Positions 51,716 to 61,339 of a stretch of 64,000 nucleotides of DNA are shown piece after piece. Origin of the DNA: Nitrospira sp. (GTDB lineage Bacteria; Nitrospirota; Nitrospiria; Nitrospirales; Nitrospiraceae). The DNA lies in the NCBI GenBank assembly GCA_029194725.1, contig JARFXQ010000006.1, forward strand, positions 124,001 to 188,000. The letters run 5' to 3'. Each line of letters starts with the position of its first letter. Within the stretch, counting starts at the first letter, position 1. The position numbers and the translations under genes are program-made. Below the pieces are notes generated by a model. That model was not told where the DNA came from, made no database searches, and saw only the letters and a program-made list of their open reading frames with translations.

Positions 51716-52615
51716 ATGAAGAGAAAAAGACAGGATGAACGGGTGACCGTCGGGGTGATCGGAGGAAGCGGGCTGTATGATATTGACGGGCTCACTTCCA
51801 CTCGGTCCATGCGAGTCCGTACACCCTTCGGGGCTCCTTCCGATGCCATTACCGTGGGCTCGCTCAACGGAATTCGAGTCGCATTTCTTTCGAGGCATGG
51901 GCGGGGGCATTTGTTGAATCCGAGCGCGATCAACTACCGTGCGAACATTTTCGCGCTCAAGTCTCTGGGGGTATCCCATGTGATTTCGATCAGTGCGGTC
52001 GGTAGCATGAAGGAATCAATTCACCCGGGCGACGTCGTTGTGCCGGACCAGTTCATCGACCTCACAAAGCGGCGCGTCTCGACATTTTTTGACAATGGAA
52101 TTGTGGCGCATGTGGCCTTCGGCGAGCCGATTTGTGCCGAACTCGGACAGACTCTCCTGGCGGTTGGAGAACAGGTCGGCGCCAATGTGCATCGCAACGG
52201 GACCTATTTGTGCATGGAGGGGCCTCAGTTTTCGACAAAAGCGGAATCACGACTCTACCGGCAATGGGGTGTCGATGTGATCGGCATGACTAACATGCCG
52301 GAAGCGAAACTGGCGCGTGAGGCGGAGCTCTGTTACGCGACCTTGGCGCTGGTGACCGATTATGACTGCTGGCATGAGACGGAAGAGGCCGTCACAGTGG
52401 AAGCGGTATTGGGGACGCTTCATCGTAACGTGGCCCTCGCCAAACAGATACTCCGCGTGATGGTGCCGTCCTTCGTCGATTCGAGAGACTGCCCCTGTCA
52501 TCGGGCATTGGACAATGCCATTCTGACGGCGCCGAACCGAATTCCTACAGCTGTTCGGAAGAAGCTCGCCGTGCTTATTGACCGTGCGCTGACACCGAAG
52601 AAAGGAGTCCGTTAG
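51716..52615 (+). CDS. mtnP: S-methyl-5'-thioadenosine phosphorylase
   Basis: A 299-residue phosphorylase that cleaves methylthioadenosine to adenine and methylthioribose-1-phosphate. Motifs are IGGSGLYDIDGL, CMEGPQFSTKAESRLYR and TDYDCWHETEEAV (the family's DYDCW). ATG 51716 follows AGGAAAGGATCTGC. The kinase gene starts two bases after its stop. Confidence 0.93.
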   Translation: MKRKRQDERVTVGVIGGSGLYDIDGLTSTRSMRVRTPFGAPSDAITVGSLNGIRVAFLSRHGRGHLLNPSAINYRANIFALKSLGVSHVISISAVGSMKESIHPGDVVVPDQFIDLTKRRVSTFFDNGIVAHVAFGEPICAELGQTLLAVGEQVGANVHRNGTYLCMEGPQFSTKAESRLYRQWGVDVIGMTNMPEAKLAREAELCYATLALVTDYDCWHETEEAVTVEAVLGTLHRNVALAKQILRVMVPSFVDSRDCPCHRALDNAILTAPNRIPTAVRKKLAVLIDRALTPKKGVR

Positions 52616-52617
52616 TC

Positions 52618-53532
52618 ATGGGGAAACTGTTGGTCGTGGGATCGGTTGCACTCGATACGGTCAAAACTCCTTTCGGCGAAGGAACCGAGATTCTTGGAGG
52701 GTCAGCCACCTATTTCTCAACGGCGGCCAGCTTCTTCACGTCAGTCGCACTCATTGCCGTGGTTGGAGAGGATTTCCCCCACCAGCATATCGCGTTTCTC
52801 AAAAACCGTGGGATTGATCTCACCGGCCTAGAACGCCGCCCAGGGGCGACCTTTCGCTGGAAGGGGGAATACACGCATCAGTTGAACGAGGCACATACCC
52901 TGGATACGCAGCTCAATGTGTTCGAAACGTTTCGCCCTCAGATCCCGGAGGCCTATCGCTCGCCCGACGTGTTGTTCCTGGGCAACATCCATCCGGAGCT
53001 TCAGCTCGATGTTCTGCACAAGGTGAAACGTCCCGCGTTGGTAGCCTGCGATACGATGAATTTCTGGATCAACGGTCAGCGCGAGGCGCTTTGGAAGGTG
53101 TTGGAGAGTGTGGACATTCTCATCATCAACGACGGTGAGGCGCGCGCACTCGGACAGGATTCCAATCTGGTGAAGGTGGCGAAGCTCGTGCTTTCACGAG
53201 GACCCAAGCATCTCATCGTCAAGCGGGGCGAGTACGGTGTGCTCATGTTCAACGAAAAGCAGATTTTTGGTGCGCCGGCTTTTCCGCTCGAAGACGTCCG
53301 CGATCCGACCGGTGCCGGAGATACCTTCGCCGGTGGATTTCTGGGCTACTTGGCTGCAACAGGAAACCGGTCTCCGGAGGCCATGAGACAGGCCATCATC
53401 TTTGGGAGCGTGATGGCGTCATTTACCGTAGAATCCTTTAGTCTTGACCGATTGCGCATCCTGGATTACAAAGAGATTCAGGCTCGGTTCGCTGAGTTTA
53501 AGCGGCTCACCCACTTTGAGGATGTTCAATGA
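52618..53532 (+). CDS. PfkB family sugar/nucleoside kinase
   Basis: A 304-residue ribokinase-fold kinase. The N-terminal substrate loop is VVGSVALDTV, with GGSATYFSTAASFF, and the catalytic DPTGAGDTFAGGFLGYLA contains the Asp base. The substrate is not known, but its place after mtnP suggests a role with nucleosides or sugars from methylthioadenosine or adenosine salvage. The stop overlaps the next start by four bases. Confidence 0.88.
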   Translation: MGKLLVVGSVALDTVKTPFGEGTEILGGSATYFSTAASFFTSVALIAVVGEDFPHQHIAFLKNRGIDLTGLERRPGATFRWKGEYTHQLNEAHTLDTQLNVFETFRPQIPEAYRSPDVLFLGNIHPELQLDVLHKVKRPALVACDTMNFWINGQREALWKVLESVDILIINDGEARALGQDSNLVKVAKLVLSRGPKHLIVKRGEYGVLMFNEKQIFGAPAFPLEDVRDPTGAGDTFAGGFLGYLAATGNRSPEAMRQAIIFGSVMASFTVESFSLDRLRILDYKEIQARFAEFKRLTHFEDVQ

Positions 53533-54209
53533 CCAAGCGCGATCGGCTGTTCCATCGGCGGCGAGACTATGGCCCGCTGATCTGTTTAGGCCTCGTAAGT
53601 ATGTTGGGAGGGTGCGCGAGCGACAAAGAAGTGATGCAAAAATCGCAAGGGCATTATCAAGAGGGTATCGCCAGCCTCCCAGGAGATCGCCAAAAGGCTT
53701 TCGTCTCGTTCCAGAAGTCCGTCCAGTTGAATCCAGCCAATAAGGAGGCGCGGTACGCACTGGGCCATGTGTATGCGCTGCAGGGAAAACTATCCTACGC
53801 AGAAGAGCAATTCCGTGCCGCAATCAAGATCGATGAAACCTACTCAGAAGCCCATACATATCTGGGACAAGTTCTGGCCAATCAGGATCGGTGGGAGGAG
53901 GCGATCGAATGCTATCGGCAGGCCCTGGCGAATCCCCTCTATCCGACGCCGGACTTAGCTCGATATCATCTCGGTCGTGCACTAGCACAGCAAGGCGATC
54001 TTCAGGCTTCGATGGAGGCGCTGGAAGATGCGGTATCGGCAAGTCCTCCGAGTGTTCCACCTGCCAGGACGCATCTTGAGCTTGGTCGGGTGTATTATAA
54101 ATTGGGCTATACGACGAGAGCTCGGGAAAGTTTGAAGAAAGTGGGGACTCTAGATAAAGGTGGAGAGCTGGCGCGAGCCGCAGATGAACTCTTGACGCGA
54201 TTGAAGTAG
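53529..54209 (+). CDS. TPR lipoprotein, PilF/PilW-like
   Basis: A 226-residue predicted lipoprotein (lipobox MLGGCAS, residues 25-31) with five to six TPR units, such as NKEARYALGHVYALQGKLSY and SEAHTYLGQVLANQDRWEEA. The layout resembles the type IV pilus secretin pilotin PilF/PilW. No pilus genes are nearby, so the specific role is an inference. It overlaps the kinase stop. Confidence 0.75.
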   Translation: MTKRDRLFHRRRDYGPLICLGLVSMLGGCASDKEVMQKSQGHYQEGIASLPGDRQKAFVSFQKSVQLNPANKEARYALGHVYALQGKLSYAEEQFRAAIKIDETYSEAHTYLGQVLANQDRWEEAIECYRQALANPLYPTPDLARYHLGRALAQQGDLQASMEALEDAVSASPPSVPPARTHLELGRVYYKLGYTTRARESLKKVGTLDKGGELARAADELLTRLK

Positions 54210-54216
54210 GAGATTT

Positions 54217-55143
54217 ATGGAGTCGGTCGGCGAATTCTTCAGACAAGTCCGAGAGACGAAAGGGTTGACCGTTGATGAGGTAGCATCGAAAACCCGCATT
54301 CGCACTGATTTCGTCAAGGCGCTTGAGGATGGGAACTTTGCCAAGCTGCCCGACCAAGTCTTCGCCAAGGGGTTTGTGCGTTCCTACGCCCGATCGCTGG
54401 GTTTGGATGAAGAAGATGCGATTCACCGCTTTATCCAATCGGCTGGCTCATTTTACGAGAAACAGGACGAGCGTGAACGTCTCAAGGTGCGGCAGATCGA
54501 AGAAGACCGCAAGCGGCAGTCCAATCGGAAAGCGGTGACGATCGCGATCAGTATCGCTGTACTGACGCTCATCTTTCTCCTTAGTCGAGAGCAATCGGCG
54601 GTCTTTCGGCGTGGGGCTGCTGAACAAGGGCCTGCGACGAAGCGTACAACTCAAGCCGCGAAAGAGGTTCCGGCCTCAATGGCCCGTGATCATGAGCGTA
54701 CCGCAGAGGTTCCGAAGCCGACCGAAGCACCAGTCGGAGGGGCAAAGGCGACCGAAGTCCCACCGAGACAGGAACCTGTCACACCTGTAGGCGCAGCCTC
54801 TCGATCAGAGCCGGAAACGGTTTCTACGGCCTCGCCGGCCTCCCCCGGCAGTGATGGCCCGCTAGCCGGTATCGGTCTGAACGCAACGGAGAGTTTTGGG
54901 GATGGTCAGCTGGTGTTGGACTTGGAAGCGACGGAATTGAGCTGGGTCGTCGTGCAGATCGATAACGGGAGTCCTCAAGAGTCGTTGCTACGACCAGGCG
55001 AAAAAGCCCACTGGAAGGGACAGGATCAATTCATCTTGACCCTTGGAAATGCTGGAGGAGTGAAAGCCGAGTTAAACGGCAAACCTCAAAAACCGTTCGG
55101 GCCGAGCGGAAAAGTCGCCCGGGACATTGTGTTGAAACGATAG
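54217..55143 (+). CDS. RodZ-like helix-turn-helix membrane protein
   Basis: A 308-residue protein with an N-terminal Xre-type helix-turn-helix (GEFFRQVRETKGLTVDEVAS and FAKGFVRSYARSLGLDEEDA), one membrane segment (VTIAISIAVLTLIFLLSRE), a Pro-rich linker and a C-terminal DUF4115 beta-domain (SWVVVQIDNGSPQESLLRPG). RodZ links MreB to the envelope. ATG 54217 follows GTAGGAGATTT. Confidence 0.88.
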   Translation: MESVGEFFRQVRETKGLTVDEVASKTRIRTDFVKALEDGNFAKLPDQVFAKGFVRSYARSLGLDEEDAIHRFIQSAGSFYEKQDERERLKVRQIEEDRKRQSNRKAVTIAISIAVLTLIFLLSREQSAVFRRGAAEQGPATKRTTQAAKEVPASMARDHERTAEVPKPTEAPVGGAKATEVPPRQEPVTPVGAASRSEPETVSTASPASPGSDGPLAGIGLNATESFGDGQLVLDLEATELSWVVVQIDNGSPQESLLRPGEKAHWKGQDQFILTLGNAGGVKAELNGKPQKPFGPSGKVARDIVLKR

Positions 55144-55628
55144 TACCACGCCTCTCCAATCACATTCGGTCAATCTGTCCCTGCTTGCCTGCTGGTCTTA
55201 ACCTGCTAATAATCCGATCAAGCGTCGTCTCGTTGGATCTTCAATTTCTCGATGGATTTTCATGGTTACATTTCATGATGCCGCAGCTAGTGGCTATTGT
55301 ATCGTTGTCAGTGAGGCGTGGAGAGGGCGGGTGAGGCGCAAAGGTGTCACGAAATCGATGCAAATTTGGAATGGGCTGTAGCGAACCACATAAATGCCAA
55401 CATTCTCTTGCTCGATTGGAAGTTGGTGGTGGCAGGAGGGTTGATCCCCATTTATGTATGCAACAAGAAGACGAGATGGCTGATGGAGCAAGGGGTGTTT
55501 CTTGACAGGAATTCAAGGCCATTGGTATAGTTCGTGCGTTTTACTTGGCTCTTGAAAATGATGAAGACAAGTCGGCGGCCTGGGTTGTCACTCAGGCTCG
55601 GTGGGTTCAACATAAAGGAGGACGTGTG
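55144..55628. other. Intergenic region without recognisable feature
   Basis: About 480 bases between the RodZ-like gene and the cytochrome gene. Short open frames occur on both strands, but none has a good ribosome site together with a recognisable product. A purine-rich ribosome site for the cytochrome lies at the right end. Confidence 0.5.
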
Positions 55629-56075
55629 ATGGGGTATCTGTCCAAGTTTTTAGGAATCACTGCAGCAGTCGTGTTTCTCTCAGTCTCGGTAGTGGGGGCT
55701 GAGGAAAAAGATCCTTTGAAGCCTCGTGTTCCGCCCGATCAAGCAGCGGACGCAAAAGCCCTGAAGAATCCGGTCGCTTCGAGCCCGGAGAGCATCGCCA
55801 AAGGCAAGGCGCTATATGAAGGAAAGGGCACCTGCTTCAATTGTCATGGCAAGGCCGGCGATGGCCAGGGCGAAGCCGGGAAGATCCTGAACCCAAGCCC
55901 GCGGGATTTCACCAATTGCAAGTTCCACAAGAAACGGAAAGATGGCGAGCTCTTCTGGGTCATTAAGAACGGCAGCGCCGGAACGGGCATGGTTTCCTTG
56001 ATCCCCGCCGCGATCACAGAAGAAGAAGCCTGGACGATCATCAACTATGAACGGAGCTTCTGCAAGGCAGAGTAG
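55629..56075 (+). CDS. Small exported c-type cytochrome
   Basis: A 148-residue protein with a signal peptide (GITAAVVFLSVSVVGA) and one haem-c site, CFNCH, in GKGTCFNCHGKAGDGQGEAG. A Met in GSAGTGMVSLIPA is the likely second axial ligand. This is the class of periplasmic electron carriers common in nitrite oxidisers. ATG 55629 follows AAAGGAGGACGTGTG. A terminator follows. Confidence 0.9.
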   Translation: MGYLSKFLGITAAVVFLSVSVVGAEEKDPLKPRVPPDQAADAKALKNPVASSPESIAKGKALYEGKGTCFNCHGKAGDGQGEAGKILNPSPRDFTNCKFHKKRKDGELFWVIKNGSAGTGMVSLIPAAITEEEAWTIINYERSFCKAE

Positions 56076-56106
56076 TCTCTGAGAAGCTTTCGGTGAGTTG
56101 TAAGAC

Positions 56107-56140
56107 AGGGTGGAGAGGCAACTCTCCACCCTCTTTTTTT
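56107..56140 (+). terminator. Rho-independent terminator after cytochrome gene
   Basis: AGGGTGGAGAG pairs with CTCTCCACCCT around a GCAA loop, followed by a run of seven T. Confidence 0.9.
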
Positions 56141-56227
56141 GCCGCCGACAGGTCTGCCACTCTTGTGTGCTTGGCTAACCCCGCAAATTTCCTCATATCA
56201 AGGGACAATTGGGCTTTGGGTCGCCTA

Positions 56228-56246
56228 ATCCCCCAGTTGGGGGGAT
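56228..56246. promoter_or_regulatory. Palindrome upstream of the repeat-protein gene
   Basis: ATCCCCCAGTTGGGGGGAT is an imperfect inverted repeat 150 bases before the 56399 start. It may be a regulator site or a structural element; a similar but broken ATCCCCCAGTGGGG occurs near 24513. Confidence 0.35.
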
Positions 56247-56398
56247 CATGCAGATAATCGTCTAAAGGGCGGCTAGGGGGATTGCGCCACGGACATGAAA
56301 AAGGGTAGAGTCCGCGCGTCAACTCAGGGCCGCGAGACAACTCAAGCGAGGTGGCAACCACCAGGAGCCGTCGGTTTTTATAATTAGGAGGAGCGACT

Positions 56399-58237
56399 AT
56401 GTGCAGCCTATGGCCGTGGGTGAAGTGCCGAGTAGCAGTAGCAACAGCATCGCTCGCGCTTGTATTAGCGGGAATCATTTCCAGTGTTGCCGCAGAGAAG
56501 AGTTATGCAGGAGAGACTGGCCTTCCCCCAGGTGTCGTGGCAGCGGACCTCGAATACAATGGCCGCATTGCTGTCAATGGGCCGCCGGTCATCGCGAAGA
56601 TTACCACTCCGAATAAGAAAGGCTTGCTGGTCTTCGATGGAACGGCCGGTCAGCGGATCAATATCGGCTTTAGTGGTGTGACACTCACACAGTTTCGGGT
56701 CTTGGTCTATCGCCCGGACGGCGGGGTAGTAGCTACCCAGCCTTCAGCAGTGAAGCAGTATTATTCGACCATGTATCGAGACCCTTCCTCACTGACGCAG
56801 GTTCTCACATCCACAACATCCTATCAGTTGACTGGTGATGCACAGGCTCTCTGGATCTCGTCCAGCGAGATGAACGGCAGTAGTGTTGATCTCGTAGAAT
56901 TGCCGGAGACTGGGCCCTATACGATCTTCCTCGATCCAATCAGCACGTACACCGGGGGTGTCACTGTTACGGTTTCCAGCGAACTGAGTGGAGAAATCGT
57001 CCCCCAAGGATCGGCGGTGCCGATTGCCATCGGCCGAGCCGGGCAAAACGCCCGCTATACTTTCCCAGGTACCGGCGGCCAAGCGGTCAGCTTACAGTTG
57101 AGTGATGTCACTATCCGGAGCGGGTACGTCTCCATCCTCAAACCGGATGGTAGTCCCTTAGGCCAACCGACCTCGTTTGCGTACACGGGCGCCGTGGTCG
57201 ACGCGCAAGTCCTTCCGACTTCGGGAACCTATGCGGTCTTGATCGATCCGGAACTGAGTTACACCGGCAATGCGAAGCTCGCGCTCTACAACGCTCCGGA
57301 TCTTGTCGGCACCATCATGACCGACCAAGTGGCGGTGACGCCGACATTGACAGTGCCGGGTCAACGAGCGCTCTATACGTTCAATGGGACGGCGGGCCAG
57401 TGGGTGAATCTCGGTCTCACCGGAGTCTCGATTGCCTCGAGCACGCTGTCGATGTTGAAACCGGATGGCACCAAGTTGGCGTCAACCACGATCGGCCCCA
57501 GCGGGGGCAGCCTGGATCCGGCGACGGCCTTGCCTGAAACGGGCACCTACACCATCGTGGTGGATCCAGTCAGCAACCACACCGGCAGCATGACGCTCGC
57601 TCTGTCTTCTCCCGTTACTGGCACGATCGCACTCGATGGAGCGCCGGTGACGGTCAGTCTTAACAAGCCAGGTAAAACGGCTCGGTATACGTTCAATGGT
57701 CACGCCGGACAATGGGTGAGCCTGGGGCTCACGTCTGTGGGCCTCACCGCGAGCAGCATTGCGCTCCTTGGTGAGGATGGAACTACTCTGGCTTCAACTG
57801 CGGTTGGGACGGCGGGCGGGGGGCTTGAAATCCCTAATCCCTTGCCCACCACCGGTCCCTATACTGTCCTGGTTCGTCCAGGCGGCCCGTACACCGGCAA
57901 CATGACGTTGACACTTTCGACCGAGGTGTCCGACTCGTTGAAGATGAATGCCGCTTCCAGGCAGATTATGATCAGCCGACCAGGCCAGAATGGTCGCTAT
58001 ACGTTTTTGGGCGCGGCGAACCAACAGGTTACGATCAAAGTCACCAACAATAAGCTCGGCAACGTGACGGTGAATCTCTACACGCCGAGTGGCGTCCTGC
58101 AGGCCGGGGCGACGAGCTCAGCGGCGAGTTTCAACCTGAATCCTGTGACATTGGCTACAACGGACACCTATACAATCACGATCAATCCTGCCATGACGGA
58201 TACGGGGAGTATTCACCTGCAAGTAACCAACCCGTAG
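56399..58237 (+). CDS. Secreted repeat protein with PPC-like beta domains
   Basis: A 612-residue protein with a signal segment (TASLALVLAGIISSVAAEKS) and five copies of a roughly 100-residue beta-rich unit. Each unit contains a variant of RYTFNGTAGQWVNLGLTGVS, a LLKPDGT-type turn, a TGTYTIVVDP strand and a final YTGNMTLTLS segment. These resemble bacterial pre-peptidase C-terminal (PPC) domains. A surface or extracellular binding role is inferred. ATG 56399 follows TTAGGAGGAGCGACT. Confidence 0.75.
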   Translation: MCSLWPWVKCRVAVATASLALVLAGIISSVAAEKSYAGETGLPPGVVAADLEYNGRIAVNGPPVIAKITTPNKKGLLVFDGTAGQRINIGFSGVTLTQFRVLVYRPDGGVVATQPSAVKQYYSTMYRDPSSLTQVLTSTTSYQLTGDAQALWISSSEMNGSSVDLVELPETGPYTIFLDPISTYTGGVTVTVSSELSGEIVPQGSAVPIAIGRAGQNARYTFPGTGGQAVSLQLSDVTIRSGYVSILKPDGSPLGQPTSFAYTGAVVDAQVLPTSGTYAVLIDPELSYTGNAKLALYNAPDLVGTIMTDQVAVTPTLTVPGQRALYTFNGTAGQWVNLGLTGVSIASSTLSMLKPDGTKLASTTIGPSGGSLDPATALPETGTYTIVVDPVSNHTGSMTLALSSPVTGTIALDGAPVTVSLNKPGKTARYTFNGHAGQWVSLGLTSVGLTASSIALLGEDGTTLASTAVGTAGGGLEIPNPLPTTGPYTVLVRPGGPYTGNMTLTLSTEVSDSLKMNAASRQIMISRPGQNGRYTFLGAANQQVTIKVTNNKLGNVTVNLYTPSGVLQAGATSSAASFNLNPVTLATTDTYTITINPAMTDTGSIHLQVTNP

Positions 58238-58291
58238 GAGCGGAGCGTTCCCAGGACGAGTCATCGCTCTGCTGAAACTGTTACGAATCAA

Positions 58292-58324
58292 GAGAGGGTG
58301 GGGAGGCAACTCCCCACCCTCTCT
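58292..58324 (+). terminator. Rho-independent terminator after repeat-protein gene
   Basis: GAGAGGGTGGGGAG pairs with CTCCCCACCCTCTC around a GCAA loop, then TTCTTG. Similar in loop and arms to the terminator at 56107. Confidence 0.8.
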
Positions 58325-58560
58325 TCTTGTTGCGAAGCGACGACGGTACGGGGTTCAACTGCTTCACAGCCGTAGTTTTCTGCGTAGAGGGAATGTAGAG
58401 CGATCAAGACGTAGGCTGTGTGAACCATCCTGAAAGAAAAGCCGGAAGGCGTGGCGGCTTCTGGATGGTGGAAGGTGAACCTCTCTACGGCGCTTGGAGC
58501 GCTTGCTTTCCATAGATGAACGAGTGCATACCCTTAGCCTTGGAGGGAAGAAAGGAACCT

Positions 58561-59154
58561 GTGACCTATTTGATCCTCCGGTTTGCACATTTAGTCGGCC
58601 TGATGCTCATTGGAGCGGGCTTGATTGGAGTGTGGATTGCTGATCTGCGGTCGCGGCAAATTCGAGACCTCGCGCTCTTCGCCGAGGCCGTGCGCAACAT
58701 TGCCGTGTTCTATGACGGAGTTGTGGTACCCGGCGCCATCATCCTCTTGATCTCAGGCGCATGGATGACAGCAGAGGTGTGGGGCGGATGGGGATTCATG
58801 CAGCAGCCGTGGCTTGCGGGTATGATTTTTCTCTTTGCGTTTGAATTCATCGAAGGCAATACGGTCACTCGACTCTACTTCATGCGACTCCGTCGCCTGA
58901 CGAATGATGCGTTGAATCAGGGAGGCGTGACGCCGGAACTCACTCGTGCTCGACAAGAGCACGTGCCGACGTTCACCCATTTCTTGGACATCCCCATGCT
59001 CTTGCTCATTGTGTCTCTTGGGGCCATCCGGCCCAACACCTGGACACAATTTATTGTCGGTGCGATCTGCGCTCTGGCCGTTGCGGCGGCACTGACAATC
59101 TGGATTCCTCGCCTCTATCCGTGGGCCCCGCCGACATACGACCAGCCAAACTAG
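58561..59154 (+). CDS. DUF2269 family membrane protein
   Basis: A 197-residue integral membrane protein with four hydrophobic segments, including FAHLVGLMLIGAGLIGVWIA, VVVPGAIILLISGAWMTAEV and FIVGAICALAVAAALTIWIP. It matches the general DUF2269 layout. GTG 58561 follows GGGAAGAAAGGAACCT. Its function is unknown. Confidence 0.75.
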   Translation: MTYLILRFAHLVGLMLIGAGLIGVWIADLRSRQIRDLALFAEAVRNIAVFYDGVVVPGAIILLISGAWMTAEVWGGWGFMQQPWLAGMIFLFAFEFIEGNTVTRLYFMRLRRLTNDALNQGGVTPELTRARQEHVPTFTHFLDIPMLLLIVSLGAIRPNTWTQFIVGAICALAVAAALTIWIPRLYPWAPPTYDQPN

Positions 59155-59311
59155 CTGCGGTATCGCTCGCGGGAAAATGGGGGCGGAAGGCGTGGGGTCT
59201 GCTGTGGGGTATCGGACGGCAAAGTCGGATCGGTATTCCTGCGCCATGCATGATTTAAAATCCCAATGCGCCTATTCACAATCCAAGCCGATCCTATGAG
59301 CATCTGGTCCA

Positions 59312-59713
59312 TCATGGCATTGTAATTGTTCTAGAAAAGGCTTTCCGAAGGCTCTCTTCATAGTGATCAATGGATCGTGAAAGTATACGCTGCTGATTGA
59401 TCGTCCAGCTAGGGGCATAGATTGTGGCCTGTTGGACGACCGGCGCAGCGGAGTGCGTGTAGGCAAGAAGGCCACGGCTCTTCCAGAGCATTCCGAGGAT
59501 CGCCTTCATCTGCTCGAGCTTCCCCGGATAGTCGGTCTCAAAAGTGAACTCGATAAGCCGCACTGCTGATTCGCCTACCAGGTGGCACAACATCTTTCGT
59601 AGATGATCAGAATACTGAAAGCTAAAGTTCCTCCCGACGATCTCGGCTTCTACCCAATCCCGTGTCAGATCGACAAGAGAGCTCGCAGTATAGACGAGGA
59701 GATCAAACCTAAG
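59312..59713 (-). pseudogene. 3' part of an unknown gene cut by the IS5-like element
   Basis: The minus frame reads LVYTASSLVDLTRDWVEAEI, then MLCHLVGESAVRLIEFTFE, and ends KAFSRTITMP. It is open up to the IS end at 59714, and the part upstream is not found on the other side of the IS. No family is recognised. An internal ATG near residue 40 could give a shorter protein, but truncation is more likely. Confidence 0.4.
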
Positions 59714-60883
59714 GAAGGTCTGATTTATTCTTCTCTCGGAATGTGCTACGGGTAGCGTGGCACTGAACGGGAGGCGCGCCCATGCACCAGCAGACTTTTG
59801 CCGAGGTTGCGTGTGAACGGTATCGCACCACCCCGCCGCGAGCAGTTTCTCGACGCAATGAACCGTGTCGTGCCGTGGGCGGACCTGGTGGCCGTGATCG
59901 AGCCGGTCTATCCAAGGGCCGAAGGCCCCGGGCGTCCGCCGGTGGATGCCGAACGCATGCTGCTCCGGCATTGTCTGAGGGGTTCAACCTCTCGGATCCG
60001 GCCGTGGAAGAGACACTGTACGACTCGCGCGCCATTCGGCAATTCGTGGGCATTGATCTGGGCCGCGAGCCCATGCCCGATGAGACGACATTCAGCAAGT
60101 TTCGGCATCTCTTAGAGGCCCACCAGCTGGGCGAGCAGCTCGTTGTGCGGATCGGCGCGTATCTGGCGCCCCGCGGCATGACGGTCAGTCGTGGGACCAT
60201 CGTGGATGCCACCAGCATTAGTGCGTCCAGTTCGACGAAGAATCGCACCAAGGAGTGGGACCCCGAGATGTATCAGACCAAGAAGGGCACTCCGTGGTAT
60301 TTCGGGATGAAGGCGCATATCGGCGTCGATAGCCAGACGAAGCTGATTCATTCCGTGGCCGCCACCGTCGCCAATGTGCAAGACAGTCAGGTGTTGCCGG
60401 AGTTGCTGCACGGAAACGAGACACGAGTGTGGGGTGACGCGGCCTACAGTGGACAACGCGAGGTGATCTGACATCACGCGCCCAAGGCCAAGAGCTTCGT
60501 GCAGGCCAAGGCCCATCGGCATCGCCCCCTGAGTGAGCGTGATCGGGCGAGCAATCGTACGAAGTCGAAAGTGCGGGCCAACGTCGAACATGTGTTCTTG
60601 GTGATCAAGCGGATCTTTGGGTGGGCCAAAGTCCGGTACCGGGGGCTGGCGAAGAACACCCACTGGCTCCAGATCAGCTGCGGCTTGGCGAACCTGTACG
60701 TGGCGCGGCGCGGACTCTTGGCGGGAGCCGCGTGAACAGGTGTGTGAAGACAGGCATGGGCGGCCCGGTGGCAGGCGAATCGCGAGAATGGCGCTCCTGG
60801 ATCACTGGATTTCAAACTGAGTACACGAATCGATTTGCCCAGAAACAGAATTCTGCGTGCAAAGGTGAATTAATCAGACCTTC
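59714..60883 (+). mobile_element. IS5-like insertion sequence, decayed
   Basis: Both ends carry the inverted repeat GAAGGTCTGATTTATTC (left) and GAATTAATCAGACCTTC (right), about 17 bases with one mismatch. The 1.17 kb in between hold a broken IS5 family transposase. Its right end lies inside an IS1-like transposase remnant. Confidence 0.8.
59782..60735 (+). pseudogene. IS5 family transposase, frameshifted and with internal stop
   Basis: Pieces of one transposase occur in several frames: MHQQTFAEVA, then EQFLDAMNRVVPWADLVAVI and GPGRPPVDAERML in a second frame, then FNLSDPAVEETLYDSRAIRQ back in the first. The catalytic part reads DATSISASSSTKNRTKEWDP and GMKAHIGVDSQTK. A TGA at 60469 replaces the Gln expected after GQREVI, and the end (VRANVEHVFLVIKRIFGWAK) follows. 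The protein cannot be made intact. Confidence 0.85.
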
Positions 60884-61214
60884 AGTAGCAAATCGCCGCA
60901 TGCTCATGCCCATGGTCAGGTTTTGGCGCTTAGCATAGCTCGTGGAGATAGGCTCAGGGTCGGGATTCCTCTGCACGTTGTGGGTCCTGATACCGCAGGA
61001 CTGCGCGGGACTGTACCGCGTCACGCCTTCGATCGGTGGCGCAGCATACAGCATTTCAAATATGACGTAATCAATCCCACTATCGAATGCATTCTCCACT
61101 GCTCGCAAATAAGACTTGTGGCCATCTGTGGTGAGTTGAAGGCGATTACTTAAGGGTGAGGCCAGATCATCAATGAACTTTATGGCATACATGGTATTAC
61201 GAATCATGTCAGAG
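60884..61214 (-). pseudogene. IS1-like transposase remnant
   Basis: The minus strand encodes LQLTTDGHKSYLRAVENAFD, then RYSPAQSCGIRTHNV, then NPDPEPISTSYAKRQNLTMG and MRRFAT, matching IS1-type transposases. The first half of the protein and everything after MRRFAT are gone. The IS5-like element begins exactly there. Confidence 0.8.
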
Positions 61215-61339
61215 CAGAAGGTCATTCGCGAGGCGCTCAATGATTCAAGCTTTACCAACCCACATGGCTGATGGGGATTGGCGCGGCCATTCTGATCGGT
61301 ATAATATGCGGATGATCACAGATCGAAAGGAGGAACGGT

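Noticed and set aside
59798..60115. Separate 105-residue plus-strand gene
   Set aside because: It is the shifted frame of the same decayed IS5 transposase, not an independent gene.
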